Part shown: positions 24,670 to 33,693 of the stretch, piece by piece
Numbering within the stretch: the stretch's first letter is position 1
How the letters are laid out: every line of letters begins with the position of its first letter
From: Olleya marilimosa CAM030
Lineage (GTDB): Bacteria > Bacteroidota > Bacteroidia > Flavobacteriales > Flavobacteriaceae
Length of the DNA stretch: 64,000 bases
Assembly (NCBI RefSeq): GCF_000518485.1
Contig: NZ_KI912443.1
Location: forward strand, 62,001-126,000
Reading direction: 5' to 3'
Program-made: the position numbers and the translations under genes
The notes under the pieces: generated by a model
Databases searched by the model: none
The model's input: the letters and a program-made list of their open reading frames with translations, nothing else
What the model was told of the DNA's origin: nothing

Positions 24670-27600
24670 ATGAAAACAAGATTACTCAATTTATTTACAA
24701 TACTTATGATGTTTTCATTTGTATTCTCCTACGGTCAACAAGACTATTGGATTAAATCTTCAGAGGTTAAAACAGTTAATTTGGAAAAAGTTAGACGTGC
24801 CTCTTTTCCGGATAATTATCAAGTTTTTTCATTAAACATTGAAAAATTTAAATTAGCAATAAAGGACGCACCTTTAAGAGGGGAAAATATAGGGAAGTCT
24901 AATGTTATTGCATATTTTCCAGATGCAACAGGGAATTTAGAAAGATTTAGTATTTCTGAATCTCCAATAATGGAGTCAGAATTAGCAGCAAAAAATCCGA
25001 TGATTAAAACTTATAAAGCTGTAGGTGTTGATGATCCAACAGCTACAATGAGGTTTAGTTTAACCCAATTTGGCTTACATACAATGTCATTATCAGGAAA
25101 AAGAGGGTCTTTATTTATCGATCCTTATACCGTTACTAATGATTTTTATATTGTTTATCAAAGAAGTGCTTTAGGTCAAGATTTACAAGGTTTTGAATGC
25201 TTAACAGATGAAAACATAGAGCTTAGGTCACTTACTAATGAAACAGCAAGAGCTTTAGCTGATACCGACGATATGCAACTTAGAACGTACCGCTTAGCAC
25301 AATCTTGTAATGGTGAATATGGAGCGTTATTTGCTGGAACTGGAACAGATGCTCAAAAAAAACAGAATATTCAAGCCCAAATGGCAATTACTATTAACAG
25401 AGTTAATGAAGTGTATGAAAGGGATTTAGCTATTACATTGGTTTTTATTAATCAAAATGATCAGTTAATATATTACAATCCAACTACAGACCCATGGAAT
25501 GGTGAGTTTAACACTAAAACACAAGAAGTTATATCTACAACTTTAAATGATGAAAGTTTGTATGATATTGGACATAACTTTAACACTTCCGGAGGAGGTA
25601 GTGCAGGTTGTTTAGGGTGCGTTTGTCTTGATGGAGCACCTCCTTATACAGGAAATCAAAAGGGTAGAGGTTATACTGGACGACCAAATCCTACAGGAGA
25701 TCCGTTTGATATTGATTATGTAGCGCATGAAATGGGACACCAATTTGATGGATGGCATAGTATGAATACTTGTAGTCGTTCTGGTAATGGTATGACAGAA
25801 GTAGAGCCAGCTTCTGGAAGTTCAATTATGGGTTATGCTGGTATTTGTGCTACTAACGTGCAATCTAATAGTGATGCGCATTTTAATTATGTAAATATTA
25901 GAGATATTTCTGCCAACATCCAACCAGGTGGAACTAGTGATTGTGGAGTTACTATGGCTCTTACCAATCAACCTCCAGTTGCAGATGCAGGTTCTGATTA
26001 TTCAATTCCGCCAAGTACAGCATTTGTATTAAGAGGGTCGGCTACAGATCCAGATGGATTAGCAAGTTTAACTTATAATTGGAGTCCTAATGATCCATCT
26101 CAGGCGCCAACAAATGGAGCTCCACAGCCAAACTGGACTACAGGTCCAATGTATAGATCAATATTACCAACAGATTCTCCAGATAGATACATGCCTAGTT
26201 ATAGTGACGTTGTTGCTGGTAATTTAACACCAACATGGGAAGTAACACCAGCTGTTGCTAGAACCATGAACTTTTCATTTATAGTTAGAGATAATGGTAG
26301 TGGTTTTGCAAATGGTATTGGTCAAACTGATGCAGATTTAATGGTTGTTGATGTTGTAGGCACACAGCCTTTTACTGTTGTTACTCCACCAGCTTGGGGA
26401 TCAGGAAGTGATCAAACTTTAATATGGAATGTTGGAGATACTGATGGAACAGTTATTAATTGCCAATTGGTAAATATTAAGTTTTCTACAGATGGAGGTT
26501 TAACTTACCCAATAACTTTAGCATCTAATACAGCTAATGATGGTTCAGAAGTTGTAACTATACCTGCAATTGCTGATACTGATAATGCAAGGGTAATGGT
26601 TGAGGCTGCGGATAATATTTTTTATGCAATGTCTAGCGTGTTTTCAATAAGTAATACGCCTTCTTTTGTTCTTAATAATGCAACAGGAGATCAAGTTGCT
26701 TGTAGTATAGATGCGGTTGATTACAATGTAGATATGATAACTGTAAATGGTTTTTCAGAGTCAACTAATTTCACGTCTTCAATCAGTCCTGCTTTGCCAA
26801 GCGCAAATGTGGTGTTTACACCTTCAAGTCTAAATTCTGATGGAACGACTCAAGTTACTGTTTCTGGTTTATTAGCAGCTGCAGCAGGAGATTACACAAT
26901 CACAGTAACAGGCACATCTGCAACACAAACTAAAGCTGTAGATTTATCTTTAACTGTTATTGATGGTATTTGTGCATCTGTTGCTAATACAAGTTATCAA
27001 ACTAGTACGACTTTAGTTCAATTTGCAGATATAAACAATTCTTCTGGTAAGCCATCTGGTTATAGTGATTATACAGGGTCTACTATTGCAACTCAAACAA
27101 CAGATGTTAATAGAGGTTCTACTTATCCACTAGTGACTCACCAAAATACAGATGGTGCATATACTTGTGTGACAAGCGTATGGATTGATTGGAATCAAAA
27201 TTGCTTATTTGAAGCAAATGAAACCTATGACTTAGGTACTGCTTTTAATGTAACAAATGGACCTTCAGGAAACTCTGGTATGATGGTTACTGTACCTTCT
27301 GATGCAGTCATAGGAGCAACTACTATGCGTGTAACGACTAAATATGCAGCTGCTTCTAGTTCTTGCGAGAATAGTCATGACGCTGAGGTTGAGGACTATC
27401 GTATTAATGTTATGGCTCCACTTTCAGTAGAAGAATTTTCTGGTTTAAGTAGTTTTAATGTTTATCCTAATCCAAATAATGGAGCGTTTGTTATTCAAAT
27501 GAATAACAATAATCTTGGTAGTGATGTTAATGTTATGGTTTATGATGTTAGAGGACGACGAGTTTTTAATGAGTCTTTTAAAAATTCTACAGAATTTAAT

Positions 27601-27696
27601 CAAACCATAAAATTAAATAATGTGGAGTCTGGACTTTACTTGTTAAGTATTACTGACGGAAAATCTACTGCAACTAAAAAGTTAGTTATTAAATAA
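24670..27696 (+). CDS. T9SS-exported reprolysin-like metalloprotease
   Basis: The 1008-residue secreted protein has a signal peptide (1-23, ending SYGQ) and a propeptide (to about 205). A zinc metalloprotease domain of the M12B-like type (about 206-430) carries HEMGHQFDGWH (His353, His357, His363; Glu354) and the Met-turn IMGYAGIC. Beta-rich modules follow: an Ig/PKD-like unit after PPVADAGSDYSIP (about 438), then further beta domains. A GEVED-type domain (about 780-915) has VWIDWNQNCLFEANETYDLG and AEVEDYRINV. A type A T9SS sorting domain closes the protein (FNVYPNPNNGAF ... GLYLLSI ... KLVIK). It is expressed away from the M43 gene across a 144-bp gap. Confidence 0.92.
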   Translation: MKTRLLNLFTILMMFSFVFSYGQQDYWIKSSEVKTVNLEKVRRASFPDNYQVFSLNIEKFKLAIKDAPLRGENIGKSNVIAYFPDATGNLERFSISESPIMESELAAKNPMIKTYKAVGVDDPTATMRFSLTQFGLHTMSLSGKRGSLFIDPYTVTNDFYIVYQRSALGQDLQGFECLTDENIELRSLTNETARALADTDDMQLRTYRLAQSCNGEYGALFAGTGTDAQKKQNIQAQMAITINRVNEVYERDLAITLVFINQNDQLIYYNPTTDPWNGEFNTKTQEVISTTLNDESLYDIGHNFNTSGGGSAGCLGCVCLDGAPPYTGNQKGRGYTGRPNPTGDPFDIDYVAHEMGHQFDGWHSMNTCSRSGNGMTEVEPASGSSIMGYAGICATNVQSNSDAHFNYVNIRDISANIQPGGTSDCGVTMALTNQPPVADAGSDYSIPPSTAFVLRGSATDPDGLASLTYNWSPNDPSQAPTNGAPQPNWTTGPMYRSILPTDSPDRYMPSYSDVVAGNLTPTWEVTPAVARTMNFSFIVRDNGSGFANGIGQTDADLMVVDVVGTQPFTVVTPPAWGSGSDQTLIWNVGDTDGTVINCQLVNIKFSTDGGLTYPITLASNTANDGSEVVTIPAIADTDNARVMVEAADNIFYAMSSVFSISNTPSFVLNNATGDQVACSIDAVDYNVDMITVNGFSESTNFTSSISPALPSANVVFTPSSLNSDGTTQVTVSGLLAAAAGDYTITVTGTSATQTKAVDLSLTVIDGICASVANTSYQTSTTLVQFADINNSSGKPSGYSDYTGSTIATQTTDVNRGSTYPLVTHQNTDGAYTCVTSVWIDWNQNCLFEANETYDLGTAFNVTNGPSGNSGMMVTVPSDAVIGATTMRVTTKYAAASSSCENSHDAEVEDYRINVMAPLSVEEFSGLSSFNVYPNPNNGAFVIQMNNNNLGSDVNVMVYDVRGRRVFNESFKNSTEFNQTIKLNNVESGLYLLSITDGKSTATKKLVIK

Positions 27697-27714
27697 TCTA
27701 ACCTTTAAATATAA

Positions 27715-27748
27715 TAAAAAAGGAAGCTTATAGAAGCTTCCTTTTTTT
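27715..27748. terminator. Bidirectional terminator between the protease and pth
   Basis: AAAAAAGGAAGCTT-ATAG-AAGCTTCCTTTTTT is a perfect stem with A/T runs on both sides. It lies between two converging genes and includes the pth stop codon. Confidence 0.88.
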
Positions 27749-28382
27749 ATTTTCCATTAAAATTATTCATGGTGTTATTTATACCTGCAGTACCAAAAGA
27801 TTTTATTATTTCAGCGCTCTTTTCGTATCGTTCTGGAAGTTTTTTGTTTTCATCTTCTTCCCATTCTCCTAACACATAGTCGACTTGTCTTCCTTTTGTA
27901 AAAGCATCACTTATACCAAATCTAAAGCGGTTGTACTTTGAGGAGTTTAATTTTTCTTGAATATCCTTTAGTCCGTTATGTCCACCATCACTACCTTTAG
28001 TTTTTATTCTAATAGTCCCAAAAGGTAGATTTAAGTCGTCTGTAATAACAAGTAGATTGTCTAAAGGAATTTTTTCTTTTGTTAGCCAATACAACACAGC
28101 TTTACCACTTAAATTCATGTAAGTACTTGGTTTTAGTAAAATAAACGTTCGTCCTTTAAATCTAAATGTTGCTACGTCTCCTAGCTTTTGAGTTTCAAAT
28201 GTAGCCTCCTCTTTATTAGCTAAAAAGTCTAATATTTTAAAGCCTATGTTATGACGTGTATTCTCATACTTTTCTCCAATGTTACCTAAGCCTACGATTA
28301 AAAATTTTTTCATGGGATCTAGTTCTTCTATAAAATTTGAGGATTTATAGTTTGTAAACAGTTTAAAAATCCATTTAAGCAT
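27747..28382 (-). CDS. pth: Peptidyl-tRNA hydrolase
   Basis: The 211-residue enzyme recycles peptidyl-tRNA released prematurely from ribosomes. Signatures are FLIVGLGNIGEKYENTRHN (catalytic His44), KPSTYMNLSGKAV, DDLNLPFGTIRIK and GGHNGLKDI with the conserved Asn and Asp. The catalytic domain itself begins at the internal Met24 (28313). The ATG at 28382 adds a basic, hydrophobic 23-residue N-terminal extension of a kind I recall in other flavobacterial Pth proteins, so I keep the longer start. It forms a protein-synthesis and nucleotide cluster with rplY and prs, separated from rplY by a terminator. Confidence 0.95.
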   Translation of the reverse strand: MLKWIFKLFTNYKSSNFIEELDPMKKFLIVGLGNIGEKYENTRHNIGFKILDFLANKEEATFETQKLGDVATFRFKGRTFILLKPSTYMNLSGKAVLYWLTKEKIPLDNLLVITDDLNLPFGTIRIKTKGSDGGHNGLKDIQEKLNSSKYNRFRFGISDAFTKGRQVDYVLGEWEEDENKKLPERYEKSAEIIKSFGTAGINNTMNNFNGK

Positions 28383-28403
28383 ATTGTCTGTTTTTGTAAA
28401 AAT

Positions 28404-28438
28404 AAAAAAAGCATCCTAAATTAAAAGGATGCTTTTTT
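28404..28438 (-). terminator. Terminator after rplY (GCATCC-type)
   Basis: AAAAAAAGCATCCT ... AGGATGCTTTTTT forms a 7-bp GC-containing stem with A/T runs. It lies 22 bp beyond the rplY stop. The same GCATCC/GGATGC stem recurs near 41.9 and 43.3 kb. Confidence 0.85.
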
Positions 28439-28459
28439 ATATTTAATTTTAAAAGAGAT

Positions 28460-29095
28460 TTAGTCTTTTACTGCTGCTACATCATCTGTTTCAGTTGCTG
28501 GAACATCATCTGCATCTTCTTCATCATCGTCATCGTCTACTGTTACTGCAGCTCTAGAACGTCTTACTAAACATACAACAGTGTTATCTGGGTGCATGAA
28601 AGTGTAAGCTTCATTTTCTAACTTAGTTATGTATAATTTATTACCGATTTTAAGATCTTCGATGTTTGCATCGATAAAATCAGGTAAGTTTCCTGGTAAA
28701 GCTTTAACACGTAAGCTACGTCTGTTTTTACGTAATACACCACCACTTCTTACACCTCTTGGGTTACCAATAAAGTTAAGTGGTATATCCATAGTGATTT
28801 CTTTGTCTTCAAATACTTGGTAGAAATCTACGTGTAAGATATTATCTGTTACAGGGTGAAATTGAATGTCTTGTAAAATAGCGTTAAAAACTGTTCCACC
28901 TTCTAATTCGATTACAACTGTGTGCGCATTTGGTGTGTATACCAATTTAGAGAATGCTAACTCAGCTGCTGAAAAATGAACTGGTTTGTCTCCTCCGTAT
29001 AGTACGCAAGGAACCTGACCAGCATTACGTAAGGCTTTTGTTGCTTTCTTGCCCACGCTTTCTCTTTGAGATCCGTTGATTGTAATTGACTTCAT
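28460..29095 (-). CDS. rplY: 50S ribosomal protein L25 (Ctc form)
   Basis: The 211-residue protein binds 5S rRNA in the large subunit. The N-terminal L25 domain (1-90) has [21 protein letters not shown] and VPCVLYGG, with the HVDFYQVF strand. The C-terminal beta domain (about 95-185), seen in long Ctc-type L25, has [17 protein letters not shown] strongly acidic tail (about 185-211, [11 protein letters not shown]) ends the protein and is common in Bacteroidota. It lies 52 bp after prs, so a shared transcript is plausible, as is usual for prs-rplY-pth in many bacteria. Confidence 0.96.
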   Translation of the reverse strand: MKSITINGSQRESVGKKATKALRNAGQVPCVLYGGDKPVHFSAAELAFSKLVYTPNAHTVVIELEGGTVFNAILQDIQFHPVTDNILHVDFYQVFEDKEITMDIPLNFIGNPRGVRSGGVLRKNRRSLRVKALPGNLPDFIDANIEDLKIGNKLYITKLENEAYTFMHPDNTVVCLVRRSRAAVTVDDDDDEEDADDVPATETDDVAAVKD

Positions 29096-29147
29096 TTTAT
29101 TATTTATGTTTAATTATTAAATACGTAATTGATGTAGCTATTACGAA

Positions 29148-30089
29148 CTACATTAAAAATTTTGAACTAATAGATTTATTGTAATGTACATTTTGCATGA
29201 CTTCAGCAAATAAATCTGCGCAGCTTAAAACTTTTATTTTTTTGCTTTCTTGTTTTAGAGGAATAGAGTCTGTTACAATCAATTCTTCCAATTTAGAATT
29301 TTCTATACGCTCATAAGCGTTACCAGATAATATTGGATGTGTACAAATAGCTCTTACGCTTAAAGCGCCACGCTCCATCATTAAATCTGCAGCTTTAGTA
29401 AGTGTCCCAGCAGTATCTACCATGTCGTCTACCAAAACAACATTTTTTCCGGTAACATCTCCTATTAATTCCATATGAGAAATAACATTGGCTTTTGCAC
29501 GTTGTTTGTAGCAAATTACAACGTCACTTTCTAATGCTTTAGAATAGGCGTATGCACGTTTGGATCCTCCCATATCTGGAGAAGCAATAGTCAAATTATC
29601 TAACTTTAAATCTTTTAAATATGGTAAAAAGATGGTTGAAGCAAATAAATGATCTACAGGTTTTTCAAAAAATCCTTGTATTTGGTCAGCATGCAAATCC
29701 ATAGTAATAATTCTAGTAGCTCCAGCTGCTTCTAACATTTTTGCTACTAATTTAGCAGCAATTGGCACTCTAGGTTTATCTTTACGGTCTTGTCTTGCCC
29801 AACCAAAGTAAGGTAATACAGCGGTAATGTGTCTTGCAGACGCACGCTTAGCTGCATCAATCATTAATAACATTTCCATTAAGTTTTCCGAACTTGGATT
29901 AGTTGATCCAATAATAAAGATACGAGTCCCTCTAATAGATTCTTCGTATGATGGTTGAAACTCTCCATCACTATAGGTAGATGTTATTACTTTGCCTAAA
30001 TCTGATCCATAAGCATGAGCGATTTTCTCTGCTAACGCTTTACTTTGCGTAATGGAAAATATTTTAGCTTCTGGCTTTGTGTTTGGCAT
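29148..30089 (-). CDS. prs: Ribose-phosphate pyrophosphokinase
   Basis: The 313-residue enzyme makes PRPP from ribose-5-phosphate and ATP, feeding purine, pyrimidine, NAD, histidine and tryptophan synthesis. Motifs present are YFGWARQDRKDKPR (flexible loop and Arg), the metal/catalytic MDLHADQIQGFF and the PRPP loop VVLVDDMVDTAGTL. Length and motifs are typical of class I PRPP synthetases. A TAAATTTG promoter element lies 52 bp upstream of the start codon. Confidence 0.96.
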   Translation of the reverse strand: MPNTKPEAKIFSITQSKALAEKIAHAYGSDLGKVITSTYSDGEFQPSYEESIRGTRIFIIGSTNPSSENLMEMLLMIDAAKRASARHITAVLPYFGWARQDRKDKPRVPIAAKLVAKMLEAAGATRIITMDLHADQIQGFFEKPVDHLFASTIFLPYLKDLKLDNLTIASPDMGGSKRAYAYSKALESDVVICYKQRAKANVISHMELIGDVTGKNVVLVDDMVDTAGTLTKAADLMMERGALSVRAICTHPILSGNAYERIENSKLEELIVTDSIPLKQESKKIKVLSCADLFAEVMQNVHYNKSISSKFLM

Positions 30090-30141
30090 CGTTAATCTGT
30101 TGTTTGGTAGCTTTTTATACTACATGATTTTTAATGAGGTG

Positions 30142-30149
30142 CAAATTTA
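30142..30149 (-). promoter_or_regulatory. -7 promoter element TAAATTTG of prs
   Basis: On the minus strand TAAATTTG matches TANNTTTG exactly, 52 bp upstream of the prs ATG. No TTG is found at the right distance. Confidence 0.5.
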
Positions 30150-30213
30150 GTATAATTTTTGAGGATTAAAAGATATTAGACGCTATTTTTAAGTGATATT
30201 TCTAAAATATACT

Positions 30214-30221
30214 TATTTTTG
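30214..30221 (+). promoter_or_regulatory. -7 promoter element TATTTTTG of tRNA-Leu
   Basis: TATTTTTG matches TANNTTTG and ends 12 bp before the mature tRNA 5' end, a suitable distance for a stable-RNA promoter. Confidence 0.5.
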
Positions 30222-30233
30222 TCATCTCAAATT

Positions 30234-30313
30234 GCTCAAGTGGCGGAATTGGTAGACGCGTCGGATTCAAAATCCGATTCTTCGGAGTGTGGGTTCGATT
30301 CCCACCTTGAGTA
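30234..30313 (+). tRNA. tRNA-Leu(CAA)
   Basis: The 80-nt cloverleaf has an acceptor stem GCTCAAG/CTTGAGT (one G-T pair) and a D arm with GGAATTGGTAGACGC, typical of Leu. The anticodon stem TCGGA/TCCGA encloses the loop TTCAAAA, giving anticodon CAA (reads UUG). A long variable arm follows, then a T arm GTGGG-TTCGATT-CCCAC. The discriminator base is A, as required for leucine. The 3' CCA is not encoded. A strong terminator follows. Confidence 0.95.
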
Positions 30314-30316
30314 CTT

Positions 30317-30362
30317 AAAAAGCCTTTAAAACATTGTTTGTTAATGTTTTAAAGGCTTTTTT
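30317..30362 (+). terminator. Strong terminator after tRNA-Leu
   Basis: AAAAAGCCTTTAAAACATT pairs perfectly with AATGTTTTAAAGGCTTTTT around a 7-base loop, then more T. It ends the single-tRNA transcript. Confidence 0.88.
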
Positions 30363-30406
30363 GTGTTGTGTAAATAAGTAATTATAAGCGCGTAAAATAC
30401 TTGTTG

Positions 30407-31417
30407 TTATTTTGAAGAATCTCTTAATACTATATCAGTTTCTATGGTTTCAACTGTTGTATTTGTTATTTTCTTTTCCAATTTATTTATTAAAAGAGTA
30501 GCAGCTCTTTCTCCTATAATTTCTCCATGTTGACTAATTGTACTTAATCTTGGGTTGGAGTGTCTTGCTAAAATTCCGTTTGAGAATGCTAAAACAGATA
30601 ATTCTGATGGTATTTTAATGCCTTTTTCATTTGCTATTTTCATTGCAGCAATAGCTACAGACTCGTCAGAAGCAATAAGTGCATCGAAAGTATGGTCAAA
30701 TAATGGTTTTACGACAGCTTCATGTTTTTTATAATATATTTCATGAGTTGTTATTATAATGTCGTCGTCTTTTTCTAAATTATTGTTTTTTAAACCGGCT
30801 AAAAAACCTTCGTATCTTAGCTTTCCTATGCTTAAGTCCATGTTTGCACCAGCAAAAGCTATTTTTTTACAGCCTTTATTTTTTAAGTAATTTACAGCAT
30901 TTACAGATGCCATAAAATCGTTAGTTATTACTTTATCACAATCTATGTCTTCAACCACGCGATCAAACATGACTAAAGGGATCTCTTTAGCAATACAAGA
31001 TTTAAAATGGTCAAAAGATGCTTCGGTTTCAGTTTCTTCAGCTACTGATAATATAAAACCATCGACTACACCTGTAGATAGCATTTCAATAGTTTCGATT
31101 TCTTTGTTAAGTGAGTCGTTAGAGATGCAGGTGATTATTTTATAACCTTTTTTTGTAGCTGTTTTTTCTATTCCTTTTAATACTTGCGCAAAATAGTAGT
31201 TAAGCATGTTTGGAATTATAATTCCAATGGTTTTAGTGCGTTGGTTTTTTAAGCTTAATGCGTTAAAATTAGGCGTGTAATTTTTTTCTTTAGCGTATGC
31301 TTTTATTTCTTCTGAAGTAGATTTACTAATCTCTGGACTATCGTTTAATGCTTTAGAAACTGTCGAAATTGAAACACTAAAATGATTCGCAATATCTTTT
31401 AAAGTAATTTTTTTCAT
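30407..31417 (-). CDS. LacI family transcriptional regulator
   Basis: The 336-residue repressor-type protein has an N-terminal LacI HTH (TLKDIANHFSVSISTVSKALN, about 4-24) with the hinge helix region around 50-58. A periplasmic-binding-like effector domain follows (about 60-330) with TIGIIIPNMLNYYFAQVLKGIE and FDALIASDESVAIAAMKIA. Such regulators normally sense a sugar or sugar phosphate. It follows manA by 7 bp on the same strand, so effector and target are probably in mannose/fructose metabolism. No matching palindromic operator stood out in the manA promoter region. Confidence 0.9.
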   Translation of the reverse strand: MKKITLKDIANHFSVSISTVSKALNDSPEISKSTSEEIKAYAKEKNYTPNFNALSLKNQRTKTIGIIIPNMLNYYFAQVLKGIEKTATKKGYKIITCISNDSLNKEIETIEMLSTGVVDGFILSVAEETETEASFDHFKSCIAKEIPLVMFDRVVEDIDCDKVITNDFMASVNAVNYLKNKGCKKIAFAGANMDLSIGKLRYEGFLAGLKNNNLEKDDDIIITTHEIYYKKHEAVVKPLFDHTFDALIASDESVAIAAMKIANEKGIKIPSELSVLAFSNGILARHSNPRLSTISQHGEIIGERAATLLINKLEKKITNTTVETIETDIVLRDSSK

Positions 31418-31424
31418 AGTAATT

Positions 31425-32396
31425 TTATAAATAAACTTCTAGTAACTCACAAGATGTTGAAGATAAAGAAATGTTTTTAATACTTGCAGGAAGTAATAAG
31501 GTTTCACCTTTTTTTAATGTAAAAACATCATTTTTCCACTCTATTTGGGTGTTTCCGTCTACACACATGTATATCACAAAGGAATCAAGATTGGAATAAT
31601 CCTTTGTAATGTTGCCTTCTACTTTTAGAAAATTAGTTTTAAAATATGGCGAATGAACTAAAGTATTAGATTGATTTACGGTTTTGTTATAGTGTGTTTT
31701 GTAAGTGTCGTGTACGGAAAAATCTATGACATCTTTAGCTAAATCGTTATGTAATTCTCTTTTTTCACCTGTAGTATTATCAACTCTGTCGTAGTCGTAA
31801 ATTCTGTATGTAATGTCAGATGTTTGTTGTATTTCGGCTAACAAAACACCAGCTCCAATAGCATGGACACGTCCTGTTGGAATATAAAAAGTATCTCCTT
31901 TACTTACAACTTCATGGTTCATTACGTCTAAAATCTTACCATCCTTTAAATATTGTTCATATTGTTTTGGAGATAGGTCTTCTTTAAATCCAATGATTAA
32001 TTCAGCTTCTTTTTCGGCTTGCATAACATACCACATTTCGTTTTTTCCAAAAGAATTGTGTCTTGATTTAGCGATTTCATTACTTGGGTGAACTTGTATA
32101 GATAAAGGTGTTTTTGCATCAATAAATTTAATTAATAGAGGAAAGTTGTTTCCAAATGCAGTATAAACGGTTTCACCTAAAAAATCACCTTTAAACCTTT
32201 CGGTTAATTGTTTTAGTGTCAATCCTTTAAGTGGGCCTTCTATTACAAGAGTTTCGTCATTATTAACGTCAGAAATCTCCCATGATTCACCAATCAAATT
32301 TTCTGAATAGTTTTTGCCAAGTTCAGTTTTTAGTTTTTCGCCTCCCCAAATTCTGTATTTATAAAGCGGTTGAAATTTTAAAGGGTATAATTCCAT
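31425..32396 (-). CDS. manA: Mannose-6-phosphate isomerase, class I
   Basis: The 323-residue cupin-type zinc enzyme interconverts mannose-6-phosphate and fructose-6-phosphate, supplying GDP-mannose synthesis or allowing growth on mannose. The zinc ligands are recognisable: Gln101 and His103 in IQVHPSN, Glu120 in GKNEMWYVM, and His178 in PTGRVHAIGAG. The family's YRIYDYDR segment (about 217-224) contributes to the active site. It is the first gene of an operon with the LacI-type regulator, and a TAAATTTG promoter element lies 27 bp upstream. Confidence 0.94.
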   Translation of the reverse strand: MELYPLKFQPLYKYRIWGGEKLKTELGKNYSENLIGESWEISDVNNDETLVIEGPLKGLTLKQLTERFKGDFLGETVYTAFGNNFPLLIKFIDAKTPLSIQVHPSNEIAKSRHNSFGKNEMWYVMQAEKEAELIIGFKEDLSPKQYEQYLKDGKILDVMNHEVVSKGDTFYIPTGRVHAIGAGVLLAEIQQTSDITYRIYDYDRVDNTTGEKRELHNDLAKDVIDFSVHDTYKTHYNKTVNQSNTLVHSPYFKTNFLKVEGNITKDYSNLDSFVIYMCVDGNTQIEWKNDVFTLKKGETLLLPASIKNISLSSTSCELLEVYL

Positions 32397-32422
32397 AGGT
32401 GTAAAAGGTGGTGTTTAAAGTT

Positions 32423-32430
32423 CAAATTTA
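32423..32430 (-). promoter_or_regulatory. -7 promoter element TAAATTTG of manA
   Basis: The minus strand reads TAAATTTG, exact to TANNTTTG, 27 bp before the manA ATG. It probably drives manA and the LacI-type gene together. Confidence 0.5.
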
Positions 32431-32553
32431 CCAAACTATAGTTATATTTTATAGTTTTTTGTCAAAGTCTTTTTTTTAGGCTGTATTTAGTTTATAATTT
32501 GGCTAGCATTTTTGTTTTTATGTATATTTACCACAACCCTAAAAACTAATTTT

Positions 32554-33144
32554 ATGTTCCAAGAATTTTGGATAAATGTTCAGTATGGTATTAACCATGT
32601 ACTAGATATTAACGCTTACGACCACGTCTTGTTTTTAATAGTTTTAGCAGTGCCATATCTTTTTAAAGATTGGAAACGTGTGTTATGGCTGGTAACAATG
32701 TTTACTGTTGGTCATACAATTTCATTAATTTTAGCTAGTTATGGTAAGGTAAAAATAGATGGTAATTTAATAGAGTTTTTAATTCCTGTTACAATTTTAA
32801 TAGTGGCTGTTTATAATGTGTTTACAGCAGGTAAGACTGCCAAAAGTCAAAAAATAGGACTTTTATTTGTGTCTACTTTATTTTTTGGATTAGTTCACGG
32901 ATTTGGATTTGCAAGAGAGTTTAGGATGAGTCTTGACCAAGGCGATAGTAAATTATTACGACTAGCAGAGTTTGCTTTAGGAATAGAAATTGCGCAAATA
33001 ATTATTGTATTTGTAGTGCTATTTTTAAGTTACATTTTTCAAACCGTATTTAGATTTTCTAAGCGGGATTGGGTTATGGTAATATCTGCAGTTGTTGTTG
33101 GATTAGTAATTCCTATGTTGCTAAATAGTCCACTTTTAGACTAG
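32554..33144 (+). CDS. HupE/UreJ family membrane protein
   Basis: The 196-residue protein has about six membrane helices. The HupE/UreJ pattern is present: GINHVLDINAYDHVLFLIVLA near the N-terminus, MFTVGHTISLIL in helix 3, and LFFGLVHGFGFAREF around 110. The paired His residues of GH, DHVLF and HGFGF are the proposed metal-binding sites. HupE proteins have been linked to nickel or cobalt uptake, but no nickel enzyme is nearby, so the substrate is open. The ATG at 32554 gives a start matching the family; an upstream in-frame ATG at 32512 would add 14 residues. Confidence 0.87.
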   Translation: MFQEFWINVQYGINHVLDINAYDHVLFLIVLAVPYLFKDWKRVLWLVTMFTVGHTISLILASYGKVKIDGNLIEFLIPVTILIVAVYNVFTAGKTAKSQKIGLLFVSTLFFGLVHGFGFAREFRMSLDQGDSKLLRLAEFALGIEIAQIIIVFVVLFLSYIFQTVFRFSKRDWVMVISAVVVGLVIPMLLNSPLLD

Positions 33145-33166
33145 TTATCATTAAAGTTTTCATAAA

Positions 33167-33199
33167 CTTCATATTTAAAATTGTGATTAAAATATGAAG
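33167..33199 (+). other. Inverted repeat upstream of the dCMP deaminase gene
   Basis: CTTCATATTT (33167-33176) and AAATATGAAG (33190-33199) form a perfect 10-bp inverted repeat with a 13-base spacer. It is not followed by a T run on either strand, so it is a weak terminator at best. It could be an operator or a factor-dependent hairpin at the end of the HupE transcript. Confidence 0.35.
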
Positions 33200-33261
33200 G
33201 GATTATCTTCGTTTATATCTAAGCGCGACTTATCATGCGTTTTAATTTCTATTATTTAATT

Positions 33262-33693
33262 ATGTCAGACCTAAAACAACTCAAATACGATAAAGCTTAT
33301 TTAAGAATTGCAACTGAATGGGGAAAATTATCCTATTGCAAGCGTAAACAAGTTGGTGCTGTTATAGTTAAAGATAGGATGATCATTTCAGACGGTTATA
33401 ATGGTACGCCTAGCGGATTTGAAAATTTTTGTGAAGACGAGGAAGGTTATACTAAATGGTATGTTTTACATGCAGAAGCTAATGCTATTTTAAAAGTAGC
33501 GTCCTCTACACAATCTTGTAAAGGTGCAACCTTGTACATTACAATGTCACCATGTAAGGATTGTAGCAAGTTAATACATCAAGCTGGCATAATACGTGTA
33601 GTGTATAATCAAGGTTACAAAGATAATTCTGGTTTAAAATTTTTAGAAAAAGCAGGAATTGATATTCAATTAATAGAGCAATTAGAAGACTAA
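33262..33693 (+). CDS. Deoxycytidylate deaminase
   Basis: The 143-residue zinc enzyme deaminates dCMP to dUMP for dTTP synthesis. The catalytic HAEAN motif (His70, Glu72) and the PCKDC motif (Cys98, Cys101) supply the zinc site, and GYNGTPSGFENFCED (about 45-60) is the nucleotide-binding segment of ComEB-like dCMP deaminases. The ATG at 33262 is chosen over an in-frame ATG nine codons upstream, because MSDLKQLKYDKAYL matches family starts. The stop overlaps the S41 protease start by one base (TAATG), a common flavobacterial pairing. Confidence 0.92.
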   Translation: MSDLKQLKYDKAYLRIATEWGKLSYCKRKQVGAVIVKDRMIISDGYNGTPSGFENFCEDEEGYTKWYVLHAEANAILKVASSTQSCKGATLYITMSPCKDCSKLIHQAGIIRVVYNQGYKDNSGLKFLEKAGIDIQLIEQLED

